NCBI GenBank assembly: GCA_015680685.1
Contig: MNCI01002011.1
Location: forward strand, 189,066-253,065
DNA from: Gnetum montanum
Taxonomy: Eukaryota > Streptophyta > Gnetopsida > Gnetales > Gnetaceae
Reading direction: 5' to 3'
Length of the DNA: 64,000 bases
Made by a program: the position numbers and the translations under genes. The notes beneath the pieces are model-generated. The model saw only the letters and a list, made by a program, of their open reading frames with translations. It made no database searches and was not told where the DNA came from. Every line of letters starts with the position of its first letter. Within the stretch, counting starts at the first letter, position 1. Positions 48,858-59,984 of this stretch are shown piece by piece.

Positions 48858-50054
48858 TGAAACACCACAAAATTTTGAGCTTAGTACTTGTCCAACACCA
48901 AGCGGGTCCCTGGGACCCCCAAACGACCACAGCTACATTTGGTGTCAAACACGACAACTTCGGAGATCAGAGGCTTGATTTTCACTAAGTATGCAGTTCC
49001 AGCGTATACGCCCAAGTGTACTTTCCCAGCGTAGACATCCAGCGTACACGCCTCACATGTATGCCCAGCAGGTACAACAGATACATACGCCCGGCATGAA
49101 ACCTCCAAAGACGGCATGAAAACAGCACTACAGAGCGAGATTTGGCACAAGGCAGCAACCTTCAGCGTATATTCCCCAGCATATACGCCCAGCATCCATT
49201 AGCGTATACGCCTAGCATCCACCAACGTATACGCCCAGCATCCACCAACGTATACGCCCAGTGTATACGCCAGCGTCCACGACATCTACGCCCAATTGCG
49301 CATACACCCAGCACCTCTAGCGTATACACCCACAGTCTACGCTCATCGCAGACAGCGTATACGCCTGGCAAATGTAACATATTGTACACTTGTAAATTTT
49401 ACGCTCTTGCACTCGGTCAACGTGCCACGTGTCTCCCAACCCGAGTCCACCGTCAAAACCCTGTATAAAAGCCCAATTTTTGACAAAATCTAGGACGGTT
49501 GAAAAATTCCCTGAGCACACCAGAGAACAGAGATGCTGAGAACCAAAGCACAAAACATTTTACGCTGGACAAACCTATATGCTGAGCATACAGCCTCTAC
49601 GCTGTGCTTACAGTGTGAACCAGCTACAATCATCCCTGCACCCACCAGGGCTTTCGTCCGCCTTGTGTTCCACTCACAACTATGTTTGACCGGTGCATTG
49701 TCCTTTCATTCTGTAATGCCATTGTTACATTTTATTTCCATCATCGTTTACAGTTTGCATTAATTGTTGTACGTATTCTGTTTACGCCTGTTTACGTTTA
49801 CGTTCTGTTTGCATTAGTTACACTGTTTACGCTCTGTTTACACCCGCTACGCTGTTTACGCATAACCCAACGTATAGCACTTCGGTGTACGTTCGGGGAA
49901 ATCCTTGTCTGATCCGCATGCGAACCACCCAAGGTACTCTACCTTCGTTCGTTCCAGCTCGTCCTCAGGCGAAGGTAGGGTCTTCTGTGCGCGTCCTGCG
50001 ATCCCATGGCCTCTGTTTCCTTCCAGCTGAAGACCGACGATTTTAGACGGTACA
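48858..50054 (+). mobile_element. Solo LTR inserted in element D, with target duplication
   Basis: 1197 bp, TGAAACACC...GACGGTACA, flanked by GAAAT at 48853-48857 and 50055-50059. Removing it and one GAAAT restores continuous Athila pol reading (compare 17990-18090). It is rich in GTATACGC / TACGC words: about 15 at 48990-49380, several palindromic, and more TTTACGCTCTG-like words at 49770-49870. TATA box TGTATAAAAGCC is at 49460-49475. Strand is given from the TATA box. It has no relation to the Athila LTRs. Confidence 0.88.
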
Positions 50055-50059
50055 GAAAT

Positions 50060-51250
50060 AGATTAAATAGTGGGATTTCTTCCTCTTTGTTATTCCATCA
50101 CAACCCAGACAAGTGGTTAGCAACCACATTCTCAGCTTCCTTTTGATTTACCATTGTCAAATTGAATTCCTGTAAGATCACCAACCATTGTATGACACGA
50201 GGGCTCACCATTGGCTTGTTCATCAAAAAGAAAATTGCGTTGTGGTCTATGTGTACAAACACCTTGTATCCAAGCACATAATGCCTGAACTTTTAAAGAG
50301 TAAATACCACAACCATCAGCTCTTTTTCTATGATGGTGTAGTTTAGTTATGCATTCACAATGCTTCAACTAGTGCAATAAATGTAATATGGATGTTTCTT
50401 TTCATCCATCTACATAAGCACAACTCCTAAAGCATAATTTGATACATTTTTCATAACATGAAATGGTTTGGATTAGCTGAGTGCTTGTAGAATTGGAGTT
50501 TCTACAAGTCTATCTTTTAGTCGTTGGAATGCTTTTTCACATTCATTGTTTTAGACAAATGAAGCATCTTTCTTGGTCAGTTCAACCAACAATTTTTTGA
50601 TCTTAGAGAAATTTTCTATGAATTGTTGATAATAGCCAGTATGTCCAAAGAATGACCAAACATCTTTGATGGTTTTTGGTTGGCAAGTAATTTTTTGGAT
50701 GACCCTTATCTTTTCAACATCTACCTCAATTCCTGCTTATGAGATTTGGCGTTCCAATACAATGCCCTCCTGGACCATCAAATGACTCTTTTTTCAATTG
50801 AGTTACAAGTTGGTTTCAACACATATTTTTAGTACCTACTCAAGACGGTCCAAGGCTTACTCAAATGTAGCTCCATAGGTGGAGAAATCATCCATGAAGA
50901 CGTTCACATTGCTACTGATTTTCTATTGAAAAATTCTTAGGACTAGGTGTTGGAAAGTAGTAGGGGCATTACATAGACCAAAAGACATCTTATGACAAGC
51001 GAAAGTCCCTCAAGGACTCATGAACATTATTTTGGTCTAGTCCTCTAATGTTATTTGGATTTGGATATAGCCACTATAACCATCCAGAAAACTATAGAAG
51101 CAATGCCCAGATATTATGTCTAACACCTGATCAATGAATGATAATGGAAAATGGTCCTTGAATGTTGCCATATTTAGTAGCCAAAAATTAATGCAAACCC
51201 ACCATGTACCTCCTTTCTTTTGCACAATCACAAGTGGACTAATTGACTCA
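50060..51250 (-). pseudogene. Athila reverse transcriptase and RNase H relic (element D)
   Basis: Minus-strand reading. The RT N-terminal part is at 51037-51231 (MIVQKKGGTWWVCINFWLLN, FLDGYSGYIQIQITLED) and MDDFSTYGA at about 50870-50900, so the catalytic loop is intact. RNase H reads at 50130-50560 (for example the VHIDHNAIFFLMNKPMV region). Stops and frameshifts, including TAG in place of CAG, interrupt both domains. It ends at 50059, where the solo LTR target duplication begins. Confidence 0.82.
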
Positions 51251-51635
51251 CTATCCGTAATGGGATAGATAAACCTGACCTTGAGGAGTTGTTCAATTTC
51301 CTCCTTGATGATCTACTTCAATTTGTGGCTCAGTCACCTTCGTGGCTACCTCTTTGGCTTCATAATCAAGTTAGTGTAGATACAATGCTTGCATATCCTA
51401 GGATCAATCCTTGTGAGTTCAAGATATGACCAAGCAAAGGTTGCTGACCATTTTTCAACCACTTTTAATAGCATCTACTTTTGTTCTAGAGCAAGATTTT
51501 CATTGATTATTACTAGCTTTCCATTTTTAAGAACACATATTCCATGTTGGTAGGTAGATTTTTTAATGCAAGGGGCTCTTGTTTGAAATTTTTAGGAATT
51601 TCCAACTCTTCCTAAAATGTATCTTCATTTGCATT
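51251..51635 (-). pseudogene. Protease-RT linker of element D
   Basis: Minus-strand sequence alignable with 16495-16870 of element B (KLEI-like start, VIIN near the centre). It ends at the left border of element E; GCATT at 51631-51635 should be one copy of that element's target duplication. Confidence 0.65.
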
Positions 51636-52500
51636 TGATGAATCATGATTCATTAAGCTCTGATATCGAACCCGCAATATCGGATCCACGATATTAGGTA
51701 CATGATATCGTGGCCTAGCTAGTGATATCGGATACACGATATCATAACTCCTATGTGGGCCTATAAATACACATGTAGGCGCAAGGAGTTAGGGAGTTAG
51801 TTAGTCAGTAGTTCAATTAGAAGTTAGTTTTCATTTTTAGTTCTTCTCAACCCTTTTTTCCTAGTGCATGCTCGCAGTGTGATGATTGTAATTGTATGAC
51901 ACCTTTATTCGAGTGTGACGTACTTGGAAATGCACATGATCAGAAATAAAGATCAAGATTACTTCATCATTATAGCATTCACTTAGTTTAATTATTTAAA
52001 TGTTATTCATTGCTTTCTTACTTAATACTTCTTTACCCTCAACTCCTATCCTTGTTAGTAAAAGAAAAATGAGTATGACTTAATCACGAGCATTTAAGTG
52101 TGACTACTTGGTATCCCAGTAGCGTACCTAGGATCTGCCCTTTGGTAATCCCAGTAGTAGTTGTACACGAGGTCCAAGATGTGTATGGATGATTAAGGAT
52201 GGATGCTCATCACACTTAGGGTAGCTTAGCCTCTCTTCACCCTTTCCCTCTTAGTTAAAACAAAGTTACTTTCCATTGCCTCTAGGAGTAGCACTAGTCT
52301 AGGACCACATCATACACCTCACTCTGGACTAAACCATACATGACAAAGTAAATACTAGTCTAGGTGGGAAGACAACAAACTATGATCGATGAGTAACTAT
52401 CTAGATACCACAACTAGCCTGTCTACAAAGTTTGATCAGATCGTGCGTGAAACGCTCGTATTCATATGGTTGAGTGTAGGGGGTACCTCGCCACTCATCA
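51636..52500 (+). repeat. 5' LTR of element E
   Basis: 865 bp, TGATGAATCATG to CCACTCATCA. U3 (51661-51745) has about five GATATCG words. A TATA box CCTATAAATAC lies at 51760. Its last 90 bp resemble those of the Athila LTRs (GATCGTGCGTGAAACGCTCG). Confidence 0.9.
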
Positions 52501-52519
52501 TTGGCACCGTTGCTAGGGA
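52501..52519 (+). promoter_or_regulatory. Primer-binding site, tRNA-Asp type
   Basis: TTGGCACCGTTGCTAGGGA directly follows the LTR. It is the same primer class as in elements B and C. Confidence 0.82.
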
Positions 52520-52637
52520 TGGTGTTAGTTATTTAGACTAGTTATATCATACAAGATTATTGTAATGAGCATTAATGAAATATCCTTTATAAAAGAAATT
52601 AAATCAAATTCAATTAAGTCACACATCACCCATAACA

Positions 52638-54046
52638 ATGTCTCTCTCACAAGACTATGCTAATGCCACAACTAGTGAGGCAATTCATTGGAAAACCAAC
52701 GAATTATATGATGAAGACAAAGTTTGGAGTACTCAACCTTATGTAGGAATTCCATATGTTCATGAGTATCCTAGGGATCCTCAAGGATTCTTGTCAACCA
52801 ACTCTGACACCTCTAGTAAGGATGGGATAGACCATAGAATGAGGAGACTCGAAAGGCCTAGGACCTTCTCAATAACTAACCAGAATCTATTAGGGGATGA
52901 TTGGAAAACTTACAAAAGTTAGGACAAGTTTTTCAGTTCTTTCTCTTCCTCTACTCCTTCAACATTAGATCATGACACAGATGACTATCTTTCAAGGGAT
53001 CGACATAGAACTAAAAATTGAGCTCACAAAGAAAATCGAGAATGCCATCATGAACAAGGACAACATCATCTCAACTCGCAAACGCACAACCTACTTAGTG
53101 ATGATCAACCCCTGCTAGTCACTAAGAGCCTAATGCCTATACAAGAGGTCGTTTGAATATCTTGCAGGCATCGCAAAGAAAGTCGTCTACCCAAGCTTGA
53201 TTTAAACAACTTTTCCAAGTTTTCAGGAGGCTATGATTTAGATCTATAATAGCATATACTAAATATAATGGGGAAACAGACCCCAATGCTCACTTAATAA
53301 CGTTTAGGTTAGAATGCGCATTGCTCCAGGCGTGGCCACATGCCATTCTACAAGTATTCCCTATGTCTCTCACAGGGAGAGCACTTGATTGGTACCAGGC
53401 CTTGTCGAGGAATTCCATATTTTCCTTGGAAGATCTGTTACATCAGTTCATGACCAGGTTCAAATATAACTTGAAACCTGAAGCGACATTGGACAGCCTC
53501 ATACAGGTTAAACAAGCACCACTCGAACCTGTGCAAAAATTTATCCAGAGGTGGAGCGCCGCTCTCAATGAGCTACATGAGCCAATCTCACAGACATATC
53601 TGCTCACAATTCTAAAGGGGATCGTTAATGACTTCTTCAAATCTAAATTGTACTATCTTAATGCACGTAACCTTAACCAAGCTTTTGTACAAATCAAAAA
53701 TATAGAAGAGGCGGCTCAAAATAGCCATGACCCCGCATACTTAGCCTTCAAAAACCAACATAGTAAAAAGAACAAAGAGAAGGAAAAAACAACCATAGCG
53801 GTAATAGTAGAAACGCAACAACCAAACAAACCGCCAGGAGCCCCTACTAACTATACTAGACCTACTCCCATGACTACACCAGAATCATCATCATCGCAGA
53901 ACCCAACACAAAACCATGCAAGAAATTTTGAGAGGAAAGAGCCTTCTCAATATACGCCATTGCCTATGAAGCCATTCCAGCTATTCGACCAACTACTGAA
54001 AGCTGGATTAATGAAACATAAACAGTTATCCCTCGCAGCCATCTAG
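52638..54046 (+). pseudogene. Tat-type gag (element E)
   Basis: The N-terminal frame 52638-52922 starts MSLSQDYANATTSEAIHWKT and ends in TAG. Reading continues with stops to about 53250 (KLDLNNFSKFSGGYD). The gag core, from 53260 and open at 53321-54046, contains YNGETDPNAHL, GRALDWYQAL, SLEDLLHQFMTRF and VQKFIQRW, a capsid-like pattern typical of Tat elements. It is followed by a basic KNKEKEKT and Pro/Thr-rich segment. A TAG at 54044 separates it from the finger region. Structural protein of the particle by family; this copy has a few stops. Confidence 0.82.
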
Positions 54047-55078
54047 AGACATGATTGGTTCTGTCAACTCGTACAGAATCCAAGCCTAGCAACGTCGGAT
54101 GAGCCTCCAGTGCCCAAAGGTTTTAGAATGGATCGCTTCTGCGATTATCATCAACGCAATGGGCACGACACGGATTACTGTTTCACACTGAAACAGGACA
54201 TACAACGAATGATCGACGAAGGCCAAATCACCTTTGATGAGGCCAACTCGGTCCAACCACAGAACCAAACTATGGGGGTGTATAAAGATCCTCTGAACAC
54301 CAAAGAGGCGCCATACGTTATCAATACAATCTGCTTTGATGATGAACCCGAGACACCCAACGTTAACACTGTCTACCCTGAGTATAAACAACAGACACCT
54401 AACAAACCGTTCGTAGTGCATGTTCATCCCACTCCATCCACATCCATTTCTCAACCATCACCCGCCCCGCAAAAATCATATGTAGTGTGTGTACCTCCTG
54501 CTATCATTACCCCGAACATATCAACCCCTCCCACTCAGCCTGCCCCTTTCGTAGTCCGAGTGCCGCTCGCAGTTGTAACAACAGAAGTCCAAGCCTCCAC
54601 CTCACAAACGCAAGGCAGACCTAGCCCCTACGTCATTAGGATGCCTGGCTAGCCTTCTACTCAATCACACCCGACTGTCCAACCACAACCCTGCCCGCCT
54701 CCATATGTGGTGCAAATCCCAGGGAAACCCGAAGCTTCAAGACCAGCTCCACCTCCACGCCACACACGCGAGCATTTAGCAGATAAGCTTACGCATGAAC
54801 GCTTGGAGAAAGAGCGTCAATGGTTAGCTGTGGAGCCATCTAAACCCACTCCACTTAATGTCGTACCCATGACACAACCCAATAGTCAACCAAACGCAGG
54901 CAACGAGGGTGAACCCTCCAAAAAACATGATGCATCTGAAACGACAGCTCCGAGTAAGAACGATGCACCAACAAAGCATGAAATAAAACTGTTGGGGCCA
55001 ATGGACCCAGTCACCGCTGATACAAACGCCCCCAACAGTAGAGATTTGGCAACGGCTTTAACACAAGTCACATAAGCA
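54047..55078 (+). pseudogene. Zinc finger and proline-rich linker (element E)
   Basis: Open at 54110-54652 and 54707-55075, separated by a TAG. It starts with FCDYHQRNGHDTDYCFTLKQ, a C-x2-H-x4-H-x4-C finger typical of Tat gag. Then comes a long Pro/Thr/Ser-rich stretch with five copies of a hydrophobic P-[FY]-V-[VI]-x-[VIM] motif (PFVVHV, SYVVCV, PFVVRV, PYVIRM, PYVVQI) spaced roughly 25-40 residues. The second part is a charged, probably disordered linker leading to protease. Confidence 0.75.
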
Positions 55079-55105
55079 CTCAAGCAGAAGAACACTTCGC
55101 TAAGC

Positions 55106-56050
55106 TTGTATGACTTGATTCTTACATCCCAAACACATTGTGAAGCCTTAGTAGGCATGTTAACGTCGATCTCAGTAAGTAAGAACTTGCCCCCAAACGA
55201 ACCATCCATTCATGCAGTAATGTACTCGCCCCAAGGGTCAACGTCCAAACCACTAAGCTTCCATAACGATAACATTAAAATGGATAAGAAAACAGGGGAG
55301 GTGACAACAACCCCCATGCTCATAATGATACTCATAGATCAGTTCAAGATACATAGGGTCCACGTAGACGATGGAGCTGCTACGAACGTGGTACCATACC
55401 CCATCGTGGAAAAATTAGGGCTGACCGAGTTAATCAAACCAACCACAACTACATGTTTAAAATCATTCAGCAGGTCACGTGTGATGGTCAAGGGCATTGT
55501 AACCTTAGACTTCATAGCGGGGGACCAGTTTCCCACGTCCGTCGATTTCGTTGTGGTTGACGAAATGCCGGGGTTCAACCTAATATTAGGAAGACCCTGG
55601 TTGGCCCAATTGAAAGCGGTCTCCTCCCCTATACATCAAGAAATTCACCTACCTTATGAGGGCAGTGAAATAATCATACACGGGGAAGCGGCTACACCTA
55701 TTGTTTCATCGCACATGGACATGGACCAAGGCTCAAAGGTTGAACTCGAAAAGCCTAGTCGAAACGACATAAACAAAAAACAACCAGTCAACAGTAATCC
55801 AAATCCACCTAAAACAGAGACGCCTGCACCTGACACCATACATACACCTTCTCAATTAAAAACTAACACAGAACTCACAACAAATACTGAAACATCTCAA
55901 AACACTAACACAGAAGCCATTCCACCAGATGTCCCTTGGGCTGAGTTACCATTCAACGTAATCAGCGAAGGGGACGCTGAATACAGAATCATACCCATTG
56001 ACACATCGCCTAACATTAAAAATAAAAAAATCAAAAAAATCCTAAAATAA
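55106..56050 (+). CDS. Tat-type aspartic protease region (element E)
   Basis: An open frame of 314 codons. The protease domain is at about residues 55-175: VHVDDGAATNVVPYPIVEKL, with D-G-A in place of the D-S/T-G of active enzymes, and the later FNLILGRPWLAQ block with SSPIHQEIHLP. Tat elements often have D-G-G or D-G-S here, so D-G-A may be divergent rather than dead. The last 120 residues are Asn/Thr/Pro-rich, ending with IIPIDTSPN and a Lys/Ile tail. It is not fused to RT: the frame ends in TAA and the next pol domain starts 6 kb later. Inherently part of the gag-pol polyprotein, so the Met at 55106 is only the first in frame. Confidence 0.72.
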   Translation: MYDLILTSQTHCEALVGMLTSISVSKNLPPNEPSIHAVMYSPQGSTSKPLSFHNDNIKMDKKTGEVTTTPMLIMILIDQFKIHRVHVDDGAATNVVPYPIVEKLGLTELIKPTTTTCLKSFSRSRVMVKGIVTLDFIAGDQFPTSVDFVVVDEMPGFNLILGRPWLAQLKAVSSPIHQEIHLPYEGSEIIIHGEAATPIVSSHMDMDQGSKVELEKPSRNDINKKQPVNSNPNPPKTETPAPDTIHTPSQLKTNTELTTNTETSQNTNTEAIPPDVPWAELPFNVISEGDAEYRIIPIDTSPNIKNKKIKKILK

Positions 56051-56054
56051 TACC

Positions 56055-56280
56055 ATCTCGAGCAGTCCGAAACGACATTAAACTATAGCATGTCCGAAAT
56101 GACGTTAAACTAAAACTCGTTCGAAATGACGTTAAACTACAACAAGTCAAAAAAAAACATTAAACTACACCCCATGTCCAGAAAGACGTTAAACTATCAT
56201 GTCCGCAATGACATGAAACTAGCCACGATCAGAAATGGTCGGTCAACCGAGAAACCCATGCACATCATCCGAAATGTTAC
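56055..56280. repeat. Degenerate ~27-bp tandem repeats with GACGTTAAACTA
   Basis: About seven loose units of the form GTCCGAAATGACGTTAAACTA run into the regular array at 56291. They share the GAAATG and TTAAACTA parts with its 30-bp unit. Confidence 0.8.
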
Positions 56281-56290
56281 TTGTTTACAA

Positions 56291-56585
56291 TGGGGCCTGA
56301 AATGGCCTTAAACTACACACGGAGGCCCGAAATGGCCTTAAACTACACACGGAGGCCCGAAATGGCCTTAAACTACACACGGAGGCCCGAAATGGCCTTA
56401 AACTACACACGGAGGCCCGAAATGGCCTTAAACTACACACGGAGGCCCGAAATGGCCTTAAACTACACACGGAGGCCCGAAATGGCCTTAAACTACACAC
56501 GGAGGCCCGAAATGGCCTTAAACTACACACGGAGGCCCGAAATGGCCTTAAACTACACACGGAGGCCCGAAATGGCCTTAAACTA
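56291..56585. repeat. 30-bp tandem array, ten copies
   Basis: The unit GGAGGCCCGAAATGGCCTTA plus AACTACACAC is repeated with exact 30-bp spacing. The first copy differs slightly (TGGGGCCTGA), copies 2-9 are identical and the tenth is cut after AACTA. Open frames on both strands (10-residue periods) are a by-product. There are no unique spacers, so it is not a CRISPR. The uniformity shows recent expansion or homogenisation. Confidence 0.97.
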
Positions 56586-57037
56586 GATCACACACTTGTA
56601 CGTTGTTTCTCCTCTTATAATTACATCCGCATATTACACTTAGAAAATGAAAAAATAAACCAAAATATTTTACATTGCTGTGTCATGTGTGCAATCAAAC
56701 TCAAAATCAACAAAAAAATATTTATACATGCAATGCTGTACAATCATAAGTGTCAATTGTTTCCGTTTATCTCAAAGTTTTCAAGTTACAATTCCCGTAT
56801 CAATTTGAGTCAGCATAGTTCCAAAACCAAAAAAAAACTAAGCATCTGGGATGGGAGGATCGTCCCCTTTAGATCCACCGGCGTCAGGGGCCCCTGCTCC
56901 GCTGGAGCCGGCCTCTTGAGCATCGTCACCACCTTCATCCTGAAAATACAAAATGAGACAACCAATATAAGAACAAGAGAGCGTCAAAATTTTAAACATT
57001 CTTTAGCAAATCAACTTCACAATGACAAAATATTTAC

Positions 57038-57821
57038 TATAGGAGATCTCTCCAAACCAAACTCCAATCGACGAAGCATTTCCTCCTCCGAAACACTAGC
57101 CCAATCTGTTTCCCGAGGCCTAGGTCGACGTCTTCCAAGGCCTTTCCCTTGTCAACGGCCGACCAGACAGGACGCTTCAAAGGAAATTTACCCATAGTAA
57201 CTTCCCCAGAAGCAGTGGTAATAACCCTCTTAGGAGATTCCATCTCAACTATGGTGTTCTCCGCAAAAGTATCGAACGTAGAACGTAAGCCCAAACCCTC
57301 TACGAACATCTCAAGTTGCCGTTTCTCTATAGAAACTTCTTTCAAGGATTTCTTATAATGGTGCTTATGATTCTTCTCATCTTGGCCCCACTTATGCACC
57401 TTGGAGGCAAATGCCCTCCAATCCTGGCACTTCAGATTCAATAGGTCTATCTGGGCTTTACGTTCCGCGAACCTCCGAGTTAGTGACGCATGGCGATTCA
57501 ACAAGTTCCAATATCTATTGTACGTAATCTCGGTCGTTCGCCAAGAACTATCACCTGCTAATCGGGCCGAAGCGAATTCATAACGAGCTTTGAGATCGTC
57601 GCGTTCGATTGATAACTCGGAGACTTCCTTCTCCTTTTTCTGGATCTGCAACCATAGTTGTTTGATGGATCGCCTACAGGTCCACACTGACTTGGCGTTA
57701 TGGACAAGGCTTTCCACCAGCTCATTGCAAACCGGCCTTGGTACCTATTCCACTTCTGGGGATAGTGTAGCCAAACTATTAATGCTAATTACCTCGGAGG
57801 GATCCCACCTTAACTTGGCAC
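57038..57821 (-). pseudogene. Exon 7: coiled-coil region
   Basis: Joins exon 6 in phase (HLEIGAKLRWDPSEV across the splice). After one TAG near 57750 it stays open for more than 220 codons. A heptad-rich coil lies at IKQLWLQIQKKEKEVSELSI and ERDDLKARYEFASARL, followed by basic and helical segments (HKHHYKKSLKEVSIEKRQLE) and a short region with TTASGEVTMGKFPLKRP. The donor at 57037 (TATA|GTAAAT) leads to a last exon of 33 codons, acidic and Gly/Ala/Pro-rich, ending TAG at 56838. Confidence 0.65.
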
Positions 57822-58524
57822 CTATGCGTACGAAAAGATCAAATGTTAAGACAACAGAAACAGGGCGTGGCACTCTAAAATGGAAAACCATTTAAAAACA
57901 TCATACCTATTTCGAGGTGGACCTCCTAAATTCATTCGACAACCTCTTCCACGATCCCAGCCACAAAATCCATTTTACTTGGCATTTCCATCCAAGTAAA
58001 TGGCTCATGGGTGCGGGAACTAACCTCAGCGGTCCTCTCAGAGGGAACCGTCTTCATGGGTACATCTAAGTGCACTGTCCTGGTTTCGCTCCCTTCGTCT
58101 GAGAAAAAAATGAAAATATGAAAATAAAATACCATAGAAATGATAACTAACAGGGCAAGTTGAAATAAGATAAAAAAGAAAACATACCACGCTCCTCGTC
58201 ACCTTCTGGAGGATCGCCTAAATCCAGATTCCCCTGAAGAAAGCTGCGGAACATTTGTTCGACACCACCCTGGTCATCTAACGGCTCAGTTTCCGTGGTG
58301 TTCTCCTTTAATTCCTCCGTTCCTCCTCCCTGATCCTTTTCCATATTTTCCTCTTCATTATTCCTCTCCGGGTTCGTCTCCTCCTCCTTTGTAATGGTTT
58401 CTAGCGCCTACTTCCTCACTTCTCGAATCAGGCCAAAGACATCAGTGACATGTAAGCGATTGAAAAGGCAAAATTATAGACAAAATAAAAACAATAAAAT
58501 AATAAGCTGGGAAAATCTACATAC

Positions 58525-59554
58525 TGGGCATCTTGAATCTTATGCGCTTTACTCATGGCTCCCTCACATTAGAAGCTTCCTCAGCTATGTGTTCATGTCT
58601 CTTCAGCTTTGTTTTGGCCTGGCCAACGGTTTCTTTAATAACCCGCTCAGCTCTCCTTGCAGTGAGGGGCACATCATCTGGCTCTAATCCCAGACTATCG
58701 CGAGTATGAATGGAGGTACCCGACGATCCCCCGGTCATGATAGACATAGACTCGTCGATGCCTTCAGGTGCATCCTAGGACTTAGCTGTCTCGAACAAGT
58801 GGTTGATCCACGAGCGGGATAGTTGACCCTGATTCCGTAGAACAAACTTGTTACCCGCGCAGACTACCAAAAACTCGGTGAAGCGACGAAGGTAGCCAGC
58901 GAAGAAGGCAAAAGTGAAGTGAGATTGTGCCTCAACATTCGAGTGCAATCGCACTATCTCCTTGTGCATGCCCGACAACAGAAATTTAGCCTAGTTATAG
59001 TGCACGCTAGTTTCCAGGATGGTTCGCATAACGCGCACCACCTCAACCCCAAGGCTCCGTACCTGAGAAAGGGTTTTGGGAAATACCTGCACCCTAAACA
59101 GGGGATACAGTTCATTTACCTCCTCAACCTTTGCCTTCCCCTGCATTGGGAATCCCTTGGCATCCTTGGACAGGCCCAACCAATCCTCCAACTCGCGCAC
59201 TGTATGGAGCTCTATCTAAAACTACATTTATGCCATCTGCCGGTACCCCAAACAAGTTTGAAAAGAATTTTGGCGACAGATGGAAAACTACCTTAACACC
59301 CTTAATCTGGATGTTGTAGTACGAGACAGACTCATTAAAAGAATCCACGATCCCAATCATTTCCCCTATTGATACATTAGGACTTGGGGTCATGAAGAGC
59401 TCCATAAGGCCGGCATTGTCCAAGCAGCAAACAATAGATGGCGAAGCATGGTTGCGTAACCATTTTTGGGCCTTAGTCATCTCCTCGAACTTCATTGACA
59501 GTGTTGTCTTAGTTTTCCCAGTTGTGATAGGATCCCCGCCAGGAGGTGCATCAA
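58525..59554 (-). pseudogene. Exon 4: plant-transposon-type domain
   Basis: Begins in phase after GGAG|GTAAATG splicing with VDAPPGGDPITTGKTKTT. It continues through FEEMTKAQKWLRNHASPSIV, ELFMTPSPNVS, SFNESVSYYNIQIKGVKVVF and LSPKFFSNLFGVPADG. The combination of an I-x-G-V-x-V-x-F strand followed by LSPxxFSxLFGVP is the pattern of the 'putative plant transposon protein' domain found in many retroelement-borne ORFs. After a one-base shift near 59200 the helical part continues (RELEDWLGLSKDAKG, LRRFTEFLVVCAGNKFVLRN). Two TAG and one TGA stop follow. The 'transposon protein' label says where it is found, not what it does. Confidence 0.55.
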
Positions 59555-59984
59555 CTGTAAATGCAATGTAAGATTGTTGTATCAGTGTAACTCTCGGCAA
59601 TTAAAACACGTTAGCACATCCAAAAGACATTGTCATTTACCTCCCATAGTAGACTTAGATGTGCTGCCTGAACCAGAGTCATGAGGGAAAACTGGCCCCC
59701 GGTCCGACCAATCTTTATCCAGACATCCACGAGCTTGGCACATTGCCAACGCTCTAGAGAATCGTTGATGAAAATAGACGATATCCCCCTTCATTAGACC
59801 TAAAACAGCTTTACGAAGGGTCGGACCTGCCATAAATGCCTATAGAGCGGTACAGGTTAAGGCAAGTCCATCATCCTCGACACATATTTCGTCAGCATTA
59901 ACTTTAGGCCTACACACGAAAAGATGTCAAAATTGAGGCAAACACCAAACGACGAAAAGAAGCAATAAACCTGAATGGTCATAC

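Larger units (their letters stand above)
44622..51635 (-). mobile_element. Athila element on the minus strand, broken by two insertions (element D)
   Basis: Reading right to left: protease-RT linker, RT, RNase H, integrase, post-pol region, polypurine tract (minus strand at 45512-45523) and 3' LTR (44622-45509). It is interrupted by the solo LTR at 48858-50054 and is cut off on the right by the LTR of element E at 51636, so its gag and 5' LTR should lie beyond element E. It inserted into the copia relic; GTATG at 44617-44621 is the presumed left copy of its target site. Its pol is closer to readable than that of element B. Confidence 0.85.

Noticed and set aside
49142-49912. Several 64-108-codon frames in the TACGCT-rich solo LTR
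   Set aside because: They are composed of translated GTATACGC repeats and lie inside a bounded solo LTR.
56281-56586. Regular 30-bp repeats as a CRISPR array, or the 101- and 91-residue frames as proteins
   Set aside because: There are no spacers; the units are directly adjacent, and the frames on both strands are by-products of a period divisible by three.
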